From assembly GCF_001751365.1 (NCBI RefSeq), contig NZ_LJGT01000040.1, forward strand, positions 601,696-665,695: a DNA stretch of 64,000 nt, read 5' to 3'. Positions 47,517 through 55,268 of the stretch are shown here, piece by piece. The position numbers and the translations under genes were made by a program. Every line of letters begins with the position of its first letter. Within the stretch, counting starts at the first letter, position 1. The stretch comes from Streptomyces abyssalis (GTDB taxonomy: Bacteria > Actinomycetota > Actinomycetes > Streptomycetales > Streptomycetaceae). A model generated the notes under the pieces. The model had not been told where the DNA came from and made no database searches. It saw nothing but the letters and a program-made list of their open reading frames with translations.

Positions 47517-48407
47517 TCAGGAGCCCGGGAGCGGACGGACCAGCCCGGGGTCGAGAAGCGGCGCCATCAGGTCCCCCTTGGTCTCCAGCCGCAGAGGCAA
47601 CTGGTCTGCGAGGAAGACGAGTTCCTCCTCGGTGCGCGCCGCGGTCAGTTCCTCCCACGTGAGCGGGGTGGAGACGCTGGGCCGCTGCTTGGCACGGAGG
47701 GTGTAGGGGGCGGCCGTGGTCTTGGCGGCGGCGTTCTGCGAGTGGTCGACGAAGACCTTGCCGGGCCTGAGCGCCTTGGCCATCTTGCTCAGTGCCAGGT
47801 CGGGCATGGCCGCCTCGGCCTCCATCGCGGTCCTCTTCGCGTACGCGGAAACGGACGAGGACGCGGTGACCTCGATCGGGGCCAGCAGATGCAGCCCCTT
47901 GCCGCCGGAGGTCTTCGGGAGCACAGTGATGTCGTCCGACGCAAGCCGTTCCCGAAGCCACAGGGCGACGGTGCGGCACTCGAGGACGCCGGCTCCCGGG
48001 CCGGGGTCGAGGTCGAACACGAGCCGGTCCGCCCGTGCCTCGTGTTCGACGCGCCACTGAGGGGTGTGCAGCTCCAGCCCGGCGAGGTTCGCCGCCCAGA
48101 CGAGGGTGGCGAGATCGTGGATCAGTACCTGGTGCAGCGGGGTGCTGCTGACCTCGGTGATCTCACGGACGGTCACCCAGTCGGGGGCGCCGGGCGGCAC
48201 GTTCTTGGCGAAGAAGGCTGTGGAATCCACACCGTCGGGATACCGCAGGAAGGAGACGGGGCGCCCTCGCAGATGGGGGAGCAGCGCCTCGGCGACGGTC
48301 ACGTAATAGTGCAGTGCCTCACCCTTGGTGAATCCGGTGGCCGGATAGAGCACCTTGTCGAGATTGCTGAGAGCGAGACGGCGGCCCTCGACCTCCGTGT
48401 ACGGCAT
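47517..48407 (-). CDS. ligD: LigD-type polymerase/primase domain protein (NHEJ)
   Basis: 296 aa. It is the archaeo-eukaryotic primase-like polymerase domain of LigD: SNLDKVLYPATGFTKGEALHYY at the start, the metal-binding motif RLVFDLDPGPGA, and SGGKGLHLLAPI as the nucleotide-binding block, ending with WEELTAARTEEEL. It adds nucleotides at double-strand breaks during non-homologous end joining. Here it is a stand-alone domain; the ligase and phosphoesterase parts of mycobacterial LigD are not in the window and may be encoded elsewhere. It is divergent from ku with only 30 bp between the start codons, so their promoters overlap. Confidence 0.92.
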   Translation of the reverse strand: MPYTEVEGRRLALSNLDKVLYPATGFTKGEALHYYVTVAEALLPHLRGRPVSFLRYPDGVDSTAFFAKNVPPGAPDWVTVREITEVSSTPLHQVLIHDLATLVWAANLAGLELHTPQWRVEHEARADRLVFDLDPGPGAGVLECRTVALWLRERLASDDITVLPKTSGGKGLHLLAPIEVTASSSVSAYAKRTAMEAEAAMPDLALSKMAKALRPGKVFVDHSQNAAAKTTAAPYTLRAKQRPSVSTPLTWEELTAARTEEELVFLADQLPLRLETKGDLMAPLLDPGLVRPLPGS

Positions 48408-48437
48408 ACCCTGAGAGTCCCATAGAAGGGACGAACC

Positions 48438-49655
48438 ATGCGATCCATCTGGAAAGGGTCCATTTCCTTCGGGCTGGTCTCCATACCGATCAAGGTGGTT
48501 TCGGCCACCGAGAGCCACAGCGTCTCCTTCCACCAGGTGCACACGACCGACGGCGGACGCATCCGCTACCGCAAGGTGTGCGAGCTGGAGGAGCTGGAGG
48601 TGCCGCGGGAGGAGATAGGCAAGGGGTTCGAGACGGGGGACGGGACGACCGTGCAGCTCACGGACTCCGACCTGGCCGCGCTGCCGCTGCCGACCGCGAA
48701 GACCGTCGAGATACTCGGCTTCGTCCCCGCTGAGGACGTGGACCCGATCCAGCTCGACCGCTCGTACTACCTGGCCGGTGACGGCCGTTCGGCGACCAAG
48801 CCGTACGCCCTGTTGCGGGAGGCGCTGAAGCGTTCGGGGAAGGTGGCCGTCGGGAAGCTGGCGATGCGGGGGCGGGAGAGCCTGGGGCTGCTGCGCGTGT
48901 ACGAGAACGTGCTGGCCCTGCACACGATGCTCTGGCCGGAGGAGATCCGGTCGGTGAGCGGGGTCGCGCCCGAGGAGGACGTCACGATCCGTGAGGCGGA
49001 GCTTGATCTCGCGGACACCCTCATGGAGACGCTCGGTGAGCTGGACTGGTCGGAATTGCACGACGAGTACAGGGAAGCGGTGGAACAGCTCGTCAGCGCC
49101 AAGGCCGAGGGCGTCGACACCGCCGCGGCGGGCAAGGAGGCGGCCGCGGCCTCCGGCAAGGGACAGGTAGTGGACCTGATGGCGGTGCTGGAGAGCAGTG
49201 TGCAGGCCGCCCGGCAGTCCCGAGGGGAAGGCGGCGGGGGCGCGGCGGCGGCCGGTGCCGGCGGAGCGGCGGAGGACTCGGACGCGACGGTTCACGAACT
49301 GTCGAGGCAGCGCGGGGCGAAAAAGACGGGCGGCAAGGCGGCGGCGAAGGCGCCCGCGAAGAGGGCGGCGGCGAAGACCGCGAAGACGTCCGGGGGGAAG
49401 AAGACCGCGACCCGGACGACTGCCAGGACGACTGCGAAGGCGACGGCCGGGACGCCGGGAAAGAAGGCCACCGCGAAGCCGGCGGCGAAGACGACGTCCG
49501 CGGGGAAGAAGACCGCCGGGGCGAAGAAGACGGCGGCGAAGACCGCCGCTGCGAAGAAGACCGCGGGCGCCAGGAAACCCGCGGCGAAGACGGCCGCGAA
49601 GACCACCGCGAAGACCGCCGCGAAGAAGACGGCCCGCACGCGGAAGTCCGCCTAG
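48438..49655 (+). CDS. ku: Ku DNA-end-binding protein with a long basic tail
   Basis: 405 aa. The Ku core (about 1-255) begins MRSIWKGSISFGLVSIPIKV and includes the RIRYRKVCELEE, LALHTMLWPEEIR and ELDWSELHDEYREAVEQLV blocks, forming the ring that threads onto DNA ends. After an acidic/Gly-rich hinge (about 262-285) comes a 114-residue tail (292-405) made almost only of Lys, Ala, Thr, Gly and Arg, with many AAKT/AKKT units like histone H1 C-termini. Bacterial Ku proteins often have a short basic tail for DNA binding and ligase recruitment; this one is unusually long. It works with the divergent LigD-type polymerase. Confidence 0.94.
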   Translation: MRSIWKGSISFGLVSIPIKVVSATESHSVSFHQVHTTDGGRIRYRKVCELEELEVPREEIGKGFETGDGTTVQLTDSDLAALPLPTAKTVEILGFVPAEDVDPIQLDRSYYLAGDGRSATKPYALLREALKRSGKVAVGKLAMRGRESLGLLRVYENVLALHTMLWPEEIRSVSGVAPEEDVTIREAELDLADTLMETLGELDWSELHDEYREAVEQLVSAKAEGVDTAAAGKEAAAASGKGQVVDLMAVLESSVQAARQSRGEGGGGAAAAGAGGAAEDSDATVHELSRQRGAKKTGGKAAAKAPAKRAAAKTAKTSGGKKTATRTTARTTAKATAGTPGKKATAKPAAKTTSAGKKTAGAKKTAAKTAAAKKTAGARKPAAKTAAKTTAKTAAKKTARTRKSA

Positions 49656-49717
49656 CGGCGCGGCCCGGCGGCCGGAACGTCCGCCTCCCCAGCATTGTCC
49701 GCCCGTGAGGCCGTGAC

Positions 49718-49723
49718 TAGGCT
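49718..49723 (+). promoter_or_regulatory. -10 box (TAGGCT) for a leaderless iclR-type mRNA
   Basis: TAGGCT ends 7 nt before the ATG at 49731, and no ribosome binding site is visible. This decides the start in favour of 49731 over 49695 and 49800. Confidence 0.55.
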
Positions 49724-49730
49724 GTTCGCG

Positions 49731-50564
49731 ATGCCGACCACCTGTCGGTATTTCGAACCGACGGTAACGCGTGACGCGAGCAGGGGAGGGCGGGGGCCGA
49801 TGGGTCGTCTCGTGCCGGCCGTGACCAGGGCGCTGGACGTGCTGGAGCTCTTCCTCGACTGCGAGGGGACCCTCTCCGCCCCGGAGATCACCCGGAAGCT
49901 CAAGCTGCCTCGTACGACGGTCCATGAGCTGGTGACCACGCTCACGGCCCGGAGCTATCTGGAACAGCCCCCGGACCAGCCGGGACGCTACCGGCTGGGG
50001 GTGCGCGGCTATCAGCTGGGCAGCCGCTACGCCGAGCAGCTCGACCTGTCAGCCGAGGGGCAGCGGGTGGCGCGCAGCGTCGCCGACACGTGCGGGGAGA
50101 CCGTGCACGTGGCCGTCCTCGAAGGCGCCGACGTCATCTACATCGCAAAGGTCGACAGCACACACGCGGTGCGCATGGTCTCGGCTGCGGGGCGCCGGCT
50201 GCCCGCACACTGCACATCCGTGGGGAAGATGCTGCTCGCGTCGCTGCCCGAGGAGGAACTGGAGGCGGCGCTCGCCGGCAGCGGCCCGCTCGCGGCGATG
50301 ACGCCCGACTCGATCACCTCGCCCGAGGAGCTGCGCAAGGCGCTCGCTTGGGTCCGCGAGCGCGGGACCGCGGTGGAGCAGCAGGAGTCCAATCCGGACG
50401 TGAGCTGTGTGGCCGCGCCCGTACGGGACGCGGGCGGGAAGGTCGTCGCCGCGTTGAGCATCTCGGTGCCGACGGTCCGCTGGAGCGAGGAGCGCCGGGC
50501 CGAGCTGGAGGGGCTGGCCGTCAAGGGGGCGGACGAACTCTCGGGCCGTCTCGGCCACCGCTGA
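49731..50564 (+). CDS. IclR-family transcriptional regulator
   Basis: 277 aa from ATG 49731. The winged helix at about 25-85 includes LSAPEITRKLKLPRTTVHELVTTL. The IclR effector domain follows, with VHVAVLEGADVIYIAKVDS, PAHCTSVGKMLLASLP and the VEQQESNPDVSCVAAPVRD block. It is followed after 195 bp by an SMP-30 gene on the same strand, which it may control through the tandem repeats at 50653. The sugar-acid unit at 54009-61525 is another possible target. A short extra N-terminus (about 24 residues before MGRLVPA) is uncertain. Confidence 0.87.
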   Translation: MPTTCRYFEPTVTRDASRGGRGPMGRLVPAVTRALDVLELFLDCEGTLSAPEITRKLKLPRTTVHELVTTLTARSYLEQPPDQPGRYRLGVRGYQLGSRYAEQLDLSAEGQRVARSVADTCGETVHVAVLEGADVIYIAKVDSTHAVRMVSAAGRRLPAHCTSVGKMLLASLPEEELEAALAGSGPLAAMTPDSITSPEELRKALAWVRERGTAVEQQESNPDVSCVAAPVRDAGGKVVAALSISVPTVRWSEERRAELEGLAVKGADELSGRLGHR

Positions 50565-50652
50565 CGGGGTAGGAAGTCACCGGTCCGCGTCGGAGACGGC
50601 GGTACGCGGAGGAGGCGTACGGCAGACACGCGTCCAGCGGACACGGCGCGCA

Positions 50653-50703
50653 GCAAGTCACGGAGCGCAGCAAGTCACGGCGTGGAGCAAGTCACGGCGT
50701 GGA
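50653..50703 (+). repeat. 17-bp tandem repeat, three copies, upstream of the SMP-30 gene
   Basis: GCAAGTCACGG starts at 50653, 50670 and 50687, an exact 17-bp period. The second and third units are identical over all 17 bp; the first differs in the last six. A partial fourth copy starts at 50704. The tract ends 57 nt before the start codon at 50760. Confidence 0.92.
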
Positions 50704-50759
50704 GCAGAACGGCGTACAGCAGCAACGGCATACGCAGACACGGACGTACCGGAGAAGGG

Positions 50760-51653
50760 GTGAGCGGTGTGCGCGGAGGGCCGGCGGCGGAGTTCGCGGT
50801 GGCGGTACGGACGCAGGCCTGGCTCGGCGAGGGGCCGACCTGGGACGGCGACCGTGAGCGGCTGATATGGGTGGACATACTCAACTCCCGTGTGCACACC
50901 TTCGATCCGTCCGACGGCGCCCGTACGGTCCTGGCGACGGAACAGCATGCCGGTGCGGCGAAGCCGAGGACGGGCGGCGGGCTTGTCGTCAACCTGCGTG
51001 ACGGCATAGGCCTCTACGGTCCGGACGGCACGTTCTCGTGGCTGCACCGCGAGGCCGTGCCCGGGCGGCGCGGGAACGACGCGGCGGTCGCCCCCGACGG
51101 TGCGCTGTGGGCGGGCACCATGCCGTACGGCGAACAGACGGGCGGCGGCGACCTCAAGCGCGTGACCGGCGACGGCACGGCCGTGACGGTGCTGCCGGAG
51201 GTCACGGTCAGCAACGGCATCGGCTGGAGCCCCGACGGCTCGCTCATGTACTACAACGACACCCCGACGCGACGCGTCGACGTCTTCGACGTGCCGTCGC
51301 AGCGGGACGGTTCGTCCGGCGCGGACGTCAGCGGGAGGCGGCCGTTCGCAGAGATCGAGGAGGGCGCCGGCTATCCCGACGGGCTCACTGTCGACGCCGA
51401 GGGCTGCGTGTGGGTCGCGCTCTGGGACGGTGGCGCCGTCCGCCGCTACACACCGGACGGCAGGCTGGACCGTACGGTCGCGCTGCCCGTCCCGCGTCCG
51501 ACGGCCTGCGCCTTCGGAGGAACGGATCTGCGGGATCTGTACGTGACGACCGCGAGTGTGGGGGCCGATCCGGCGGCGCACCCTCTCGCGGGGTCGCTGC
51601 TGGTGCTGCCCGGGGCCGGTCAGGGGCTGCCGCAGCCGGCCTTCGACGGCTGA
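50760..51653 (+). CDS. SMP-30/gluconolactonase-type lactonase
   Basis: 297 aa from GTG 50760 with GGAGAAGG 4-5 nt upstream. It is a six-bladed propeller; visible blocks are WLGEGPTWDGDRERLIWVDI (metal-ligand Glu), NDAAVAPDGALWAGTM, VSNGIGWSPDGSLMYYNDT (metal-ligand Asn) and YPDGLTVDAEGCVWVALWDGG (catalytic Asp). It should hydrolyse a sugar lactone such as glucono-, arabinono- or galactonolactone in a Ca- or Zn-dependent way. It follows an IclR gene, and a sugar-acid dehydratase and sugar importer lie within 10 kb, so it may form the lactonase step of an oxidative sugar pathway. Confidence 0.88.
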   Translation: MSGVRGGPAAEFAVAVRTQAWLGEGPTWDGDRERLIWVDILNSRVHTFDPSDGARTVLATEQHAGAAKPRTGGGLVVNLRDGIGLYGPDGTFSWLHREAVPGRRGNDAAVAPDGALWAGTMPYGEQTGGGDLKRVTGDGTAVTVLPEVTVSNGIGWSPDGSLMYYNDTPTRRVDVFDVPSQRDGSSGADVSGRRPFAEIEEGAGYPDGLTVDAEGCVWVALWDGGAVRRYTPDGRLDRTVALPVPRPTACAFGGTDLRDLYVTTASVGADPAAHPLAGSLLVLPGAGQGLPQPAFDG

Positions 51654-51701
51654 CCGGCCCTCGTGACGGCGGCATCCGGCCCGGCGCCGGCCGGATGCGG
51701 G

Positions 51702-52193
51702 TCAGGCCTCTTCCCTGCCCTTTTCGCCGAGCATGCGCTGCAACAGGTCGCGCAGCACGGTCCGTTCGGCCGGGGTCAGGCCGGCCAGCGGCTCACGGGC
51801 GAAGTCGAGCGCGGCGCGCAGCCGGTGGGCCATGTCGATGCCCTCCTCCGTGGCCGCGGCGAGCTTCACGCGGCGGTCCGCGGGGTCGGGGCGGCGCACC
51901 GCCAGGCCGCGCGATTCGAGCCTGTCCACTATCCCCGTCACGTTCGAGGGCTCGCACTTCAGCTCGCGGGCGACGTGACGCATGGGTGTCGGTTCGCGCG
52001 CCAGCAGGGCGAGGACGCGGGCCTGTGCGCCGGTCAGCGAGTGACCGGCCGCCGCGAGCTCGTACTCCTCGTGGTAGCGCGCGACCACCGAGCCGATCAG
52101 ATCGACGACCTCACGCGTGACGGGGTCGGGGTCGAATTTTCGGGTACCGGTACCGGTCGCTGTGTGGGTACCGGCCGTTGTGTGGGGGGTCAT
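51702..52193 (-). CDS. MarR-family transcriptional regulator
   Basis: 163 aa. The first 20 residues are Thr/Gly-rich. The winged helix includes LTGAQARVLALLAREPTPMRHVARELKCEPSNVTGIVDRLESRGLAVRRPDPADRR. It is divergent from the oxidoreductase at 52285, with a 91-bp spacer that holds repeated ACATGAAA elements, so it most likely represses that gene and itself. Its only Cys is in the recognition region; the N-terminal Cys of peroxide-sensing OhrR proteins is missing. A TAGACT -10 box ends 6 nt before the ATG. Confidence 0.88.
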   Translation of the reverse strand: MTPHTTAGTHTATGTGTRKFDPDPVTREVVDLIGSVVARYHEEYELAAAGHSLTGAQARVLALLAREPTPMRHVARELKCEPSNVTGIVDRLESRGLAVRRPDPADRRVKLAAATEEGIDMAHRLRAALDFAREPLAGLTPAERTVLRDLLQRMLGEKGREEA

Positions 52194-52199
52194 GAGGGG

Positions 52200-52261
52200 A
52201 GTCTAGCTCTTTGCTTGACAACATGAAATATCAAGGTGCAAGGTTCTTTCAGTACATGAAA
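52200..52261. promoter_or_regulatory. Divergent MarR/oxidoreductase promoter region with ACATGAAA repeats
   Basis: ACATGAAA occurs at 52221-52228 and 52254-52261, 33 bp apart, and the second lies in the near-palindrome TTTCAGTACATGAAA. A TTGACA is at 52215-52220 on the plus strand. For the MarR gene TAGACT (complement of 52200-52205) is 6 nt before the ATG. AT-rich compared with its surroundings. Confidence 0.55.
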
Positions 52262-52284
52262 CATTTCCTCCGAGAGGCCCCCAC

Positions 52285-53313
52285 ATGAGCTCGTCCGAAT
52301 CCCTCCCCACGACCGGCCGTGAATGGCACCTCGTGTCCCGGCCCCAGGGCTGGCCGGTGCCCGGTGACTTCGCGCTGCGTGAAGGTCCTGTCGCGGCGCC
52401 GGGCGAAGGGCAGATTCTCGTCCGGAACCTCCATCTCTCCGTCGACCCGTACATGCGCGGCCGGATGAACGATGTGAAGTCCTACGTGCCGCCCTTCCAG
52501 CTCGACGAGCCGATGACCGGCGGGGCCGTCGGCATCGTCGTGGCGTCGAAGGCCGAGGGGTTCGCCCCCGGTGACCATGTGCTGCACGACCTGGGCTGGC
52601 GGGAGTATGCGACGCCCAAGGCCAAGCACGTCACCAAGATCTCGGCCGAACTCGCCCCGCTCACCACCTACTTGGGCGTGCTGGGCATGCCCGGCCTCAC
52701 GGCGTACGCGGGGCTGCTGGAGGTGGCCTCGATGAAGAAGGGCGACGCCGTCTTCGTCTCCGGCGCGGCCGGTGCCGTCGGCAGCGAGGTCGGGCAGATC
52801 GCGAAGCTCAAGGGCGCGTCGCGGGTGATCGGCAGCGCCGGGTCGGACGAGAAGGTCCGTGTGCTCACCGAGGAGTACGGCTTCGACGCGGCCTTCAACT
52901 ACAAGTCGGGCCCGGTGGCGGAGCAGCTCAAGGAGGCCGCACCGTCCGGCATCGACGTCTACTTCGACAATGTCGGCGGCGAGCACCTGGAAGCGGCCAT
53001 CGGCAGGCTCAACGTGCACGGCCGCGCCGCGATCTGCGGCATGATCGCGCAGTACAACGCGACGGAGCCCCCGGCGGCGCCGCGCAATCTCGCGATGGTC
53101 ATCGGCAAGCGGCTGCGACTGCAGGGCCTGCTCGTGATGGACCACCAGGACCTGATGCCGCAGTTCTTCGAAGAGGTCTCGGGCTGGGTCCGCTCGGGCG
53201 AGCTGAAGTACCGCGAGACGGTCGTCGAGGGTGTGGAGCACACGCTGGACGCCTTCCTCGGGCTGCTCAAGGGCGACAACACCGGCAAGATGATCGTCAC
53301 ACTCGCCGACTGA
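52285..53313 (+). CDS. NADP-dependent medium-chain oxidoreductase (leukotriene/curcumin reductase group)
   Basis: 342 aa. It lacks the catalytic zinc ligands. The N-terminal domain has LSVDPYMRGRMNDVKSYVPPFQ, typical of the PTGR/CurA branch, and the Rossmann domain has VFVSGAAGAVGSEVGQIAKLKG with the GxxGxxG core. These enzymes reduce activated C=C bonds of alpha,beta-unsaturated carbonyls with NADPH. The divergent MarR gene suggests induction by a reactive or toxic compound. GAGAGG upstream of the ATG is a suitable ribosome binding site. Confidence 0.9.
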   Translation: MSSSESLPTTGREWHLVSRPQGWPVPGDFALREGPVAAPGEGQILVRNLHLSVDPYMRGRMNDVKSYVPPFQLDEPMTGGAVGIVVASKAEGFAPGDHVLHDLGWREYATPKAKHVTKISAELAPLTTYLGVLGMPGLTAYAGLLEVASMKKGDAVFVSGAAGAVGSEVGQIAKLKGASRVIGSAGSDEKVRVLTEEYGFDAAFNYKSGPVAEQLKEAAPSGIDVYFDNVGGEHLEAAIGRLNVHGRAAICGMIAQYNATEPPAAPRNLAMVIGKRLRLQGLLVMDHQDLMPQFFEEVSGWVRSGELKYRETVVEGVEHTLDAFLGLLKGDNTGKMIVTLAD

Positions 53314-53460
53314 CCCGTACGTACAGGGAATTGCCGGGACGCCCGTCGCGTTCCGGTGGTCCGGGCCTGCGCGGGACCGCCGCGTGAGCAGCGGACCGCT
53401 GGGGAACAGGCCTACGGTCCGGGGCGCCAGATCTCGGCCATGCCACCAACAGGAGGATCC

Positions 53461-53889
53461 ATGTCCATCCAGTCCATCGACGTCAAGTACACCGCCGTGG
53501 CCACCGCCGAGGGCGGCCGCGACGGCCGCGTCGCGAGCGACGACGGCAAGATCGACGTCGTGGTCAACCCGCCCAAGGAGCTGGGCGGAAGCGGCGAGGG
53601 CACCAACCCCGAGCAGCTGTTCGCCGCCGGCTACAGCGCATGCTTCCAGGGCGCGCTCGGAGTCGTCGCCCGCAAGGAGAAGGCAGACATCTCCGGGTCG
53701 ACCGTGACGGCCCGCGTCGGTATCGGCAGCACCCCCGAGGGCGGCTTCGGCCTCAAGGTCGCGCTCGAGGCGCACATACCGAACGTCGACGAGGCGACGG
53801 CGAAGGACCTGCTGGAGAAGGCACACCAGGTCTGCCCGTACTCCAACGCCACCCGCGGCAACATCGAGGTCAGCCTCGGCGTCGCCTGA
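53461..53889 (+). CDS. ohr: Organic hydroperoxide resistance protein (Ohr/OsmC)
   Basis: 142 aa. The two redox Cys are in context: GYSACFQGAL (about residue 60) and VCPYSNATRGNIEV near the C-terminus. Start MSIQSIDVKYTAVATAEGGRDGRV is characteristic. It detoxifies organic hydroperoxides in the cytoplasm with lipoyl or thiol reductants. AGGAGG lies 5 nt upstream of the ATG. No OhrR-type regulator is adjacent; the MarR gene at 51702 is separated by an oxidoreductase and lacks the sensing Cys. Confidence 0.95.
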   Translation: MSIQSIDVKYTAVATAEGGRDGRVASDDGKIDVVVNPPKELGGSGEGTNPEQLFAAGYSACFQGALGVVARKEKADISGSTVTARVGIGSTPEGGFGLKVALEAHIPNVDEATAKDLLEKAHQVCPYSNATRGNIEVSLGVA

Positions 53890-53930
53890 CACGGCGGGCG
53901 CCCGCCGCCCTGTCCCTTGCGGGGCACATA

Positions 53931-53965
53931 CCGAGGGCCGCACCCCGACCGGGTGCGGCCCTCGG
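53931..53965. terminator. Bidirectional hairpin between ohr and the sugar permease gene
   Basis: Perfect 15-bp arms CCGAGGGCCGCACCC (53931-53945) and GGGTGCGGCCCTCGG (53951-53965) with a 5-nt loop, between convergent genes. Confidence 0.88.
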
Positions 53966-53990
53966 CGCTCAACGGAAGCGGAAGCCTTCC

Positions 53991-54026
53991 CTACGAGCCG
54001 ACCCTTCGCTACGAGCCGACCCTTCG
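53991..54026. repeat. 18-bp tandem duplication over a stop codon
   Basis: CTACGAGCCGACCCTTCG is present at 53991-54008 and again at 54009-54026. On the minus strand each copy ends with TAG; the first read by the ribosome is the permease stop, the second lies just downstream in frame. Looks like a recent slippage duplication. Confidence 0.95.
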
Positions 54027-55259
54027 CTTGTTCCACACGTCGAAGCCGACGGCCGCGAGCAGCACCAGCCCCTTGATGACCTGCTGGTAGTCGGTGCCGA
54101 TGCCGACCAGCGACATGCCGTTGTTGAGCACGCCGAGCACCAGACCGCCGATCACGGCACCCAGCACGGTGCCGACGCCGCCGCTCATCGAGGCGCCGCC
54201 GATGAACGCGGCGGCGATGGCCTCCAGTTCGAAGTTGATGCCCGCCTGCGGCGTGCCCGCGTTGAGCCGCGCCGCGTACACACATCCCGCGAGAGCCGCC
54301 AGCACGCCCATGTTCACGAACACCAGGAAGGTGACCCGCTTGTCCTTCACGCCCGAGAGCTTGGCCGCGGCCTTGTTGCCGCCCAGCGCGTAGACGTGCC
54401 GTCCGACGACGGCGTTGCGCATCACGAAACCGAGCCCGATGAGCAGCACACACATGATGAGGAGCACCACCGGCACGCCGTGGTAGCTGGCCAGTGTCAG
54501 CGTGAAGGCCACCACCGCCGCCACGATCGCCGCGCACTTGAGCACCCACAGATTGAACGGCAGCACCTCCAGCTCGTACGCCAACTGCCGCCGCCTGTCC
54601 CGCCATTCCTGCACGAGCACGAACGCGATGACGACGAGCCCGATGAGCAGGGTGGGGTTGTGGTACTGGGTGTACGGGCCCATCTCCGGGATGAACCCCT
54701 GGGCGATCTCCTGGAAGCCCCTCGGGAACGGGGCGATCGACTGGCCCTCCAGCAGGATCTGCGTACCGCCGCGGAAGAGCAGCATCCCCGCCAGCGTCAC
54801 GATGAAGGACGGGATGCCGACGTAGGCGATCCAGAAGCCCTGCCAGGCCCCGGCGGCGGCGCCGATCAGCAGCGAGAGCACCAGCGCGAGCACCCACGGC
54901 ATGTCGTGTTTCACCATCATCACCGCCGCTGCCGCACCCACGAACGCGGCGAGGGAGCCGACGGACAGATCGATGTGCCCGGCGATGATGACGATCATCA
55001 TGCCCATGGCCAGGATCAGGATGTAGCTGTTCTGCTGGACGATGTTGGAGACGTTGTTCGGCAGCAGAAGCGCGCCGTCCGTCCATATCTGGAACAGCAC
55101 GACGATGAGCGCGAGCGCGACGAGCATGCCGTACTGGCGCATGTTGTTGCGGACGGCGTCCACAAGGAGCGTCCCGGCTCCGGATGAGGTCCCGCCGGAA
55201 CCGGAGCCCGGGCCGGGACCCGGACCGGTGCGGTCGGGCGTGTCTGTCGGTGTCGTCAT
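54009..55259 (-). CDS. mmsB: Sugar ABC transporter permease (MmsB/GguB type)
   Basis: 416 aa with about 10 hydrophobic segments after a Gly/Pro/Ser-rich N-terminus. Family markers: MMIVIIAGHIDLSVGSLAAFVGA and FIGGASMSGGVGTVLGAVIGGLVLGVLNNGM, characteristic of RbsC/XylH-type permeases; the split middle with a long cytoplasmic loop fits the multiple-monosaccharide subgroup. It forms the membrane channel with the ATPase 9 nt upstream and the lipoprotein at 56927. C-terminal codons are duplicated beyond the stop (see repeat). Confidence 0.93.
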   Translation of the reverse strand: MTTPTDTPDRTGPGPGPGSGSGGTSSGAGTLLVDAVRNNMRQYGMLVALALIVVLFQIWTDGALLLPNNVSNIVQQNSYILILAMGMMIVIIAGHIDLSVGSLAAFVGAAAAVMMVKHDMPWVLALVLSLLIGAAAGAWQGFWIAYVGIPSFIVTLAGMLLFRGGTQILLEGQSIAPFPRGFQEIAQGFIPEMGPYTQYHNPTLLIGLVVIAFVLVQEWRDRRRQLAYELEVLPFNLWVLKCAAIVAAVVAFTLTLASYHGVPVVLLIMCVLLIGLGFVMRNAVVGRHVYALGGNKAAAKLSGVKDKRVTFLVFVNMGVLAALAGCVYAARLNAGTPQAGINFELEAIAAAFIGGASMSGGVGTVLGAVIGGLVLGVLNNGMSLVGIGTDYQQVIKGLVLLAAVGFDVWNKRRVGS

Positions 55260-55268
55260 GGTCGGCCC

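Noticed and set aside
51702..52193. MarR gene as OhrR, the regulator of ohr
   Set aside because: It lacks the N-terminal sensing Cys, is divergent from a reductase and not from ohr, and has operators in the reductase gap.
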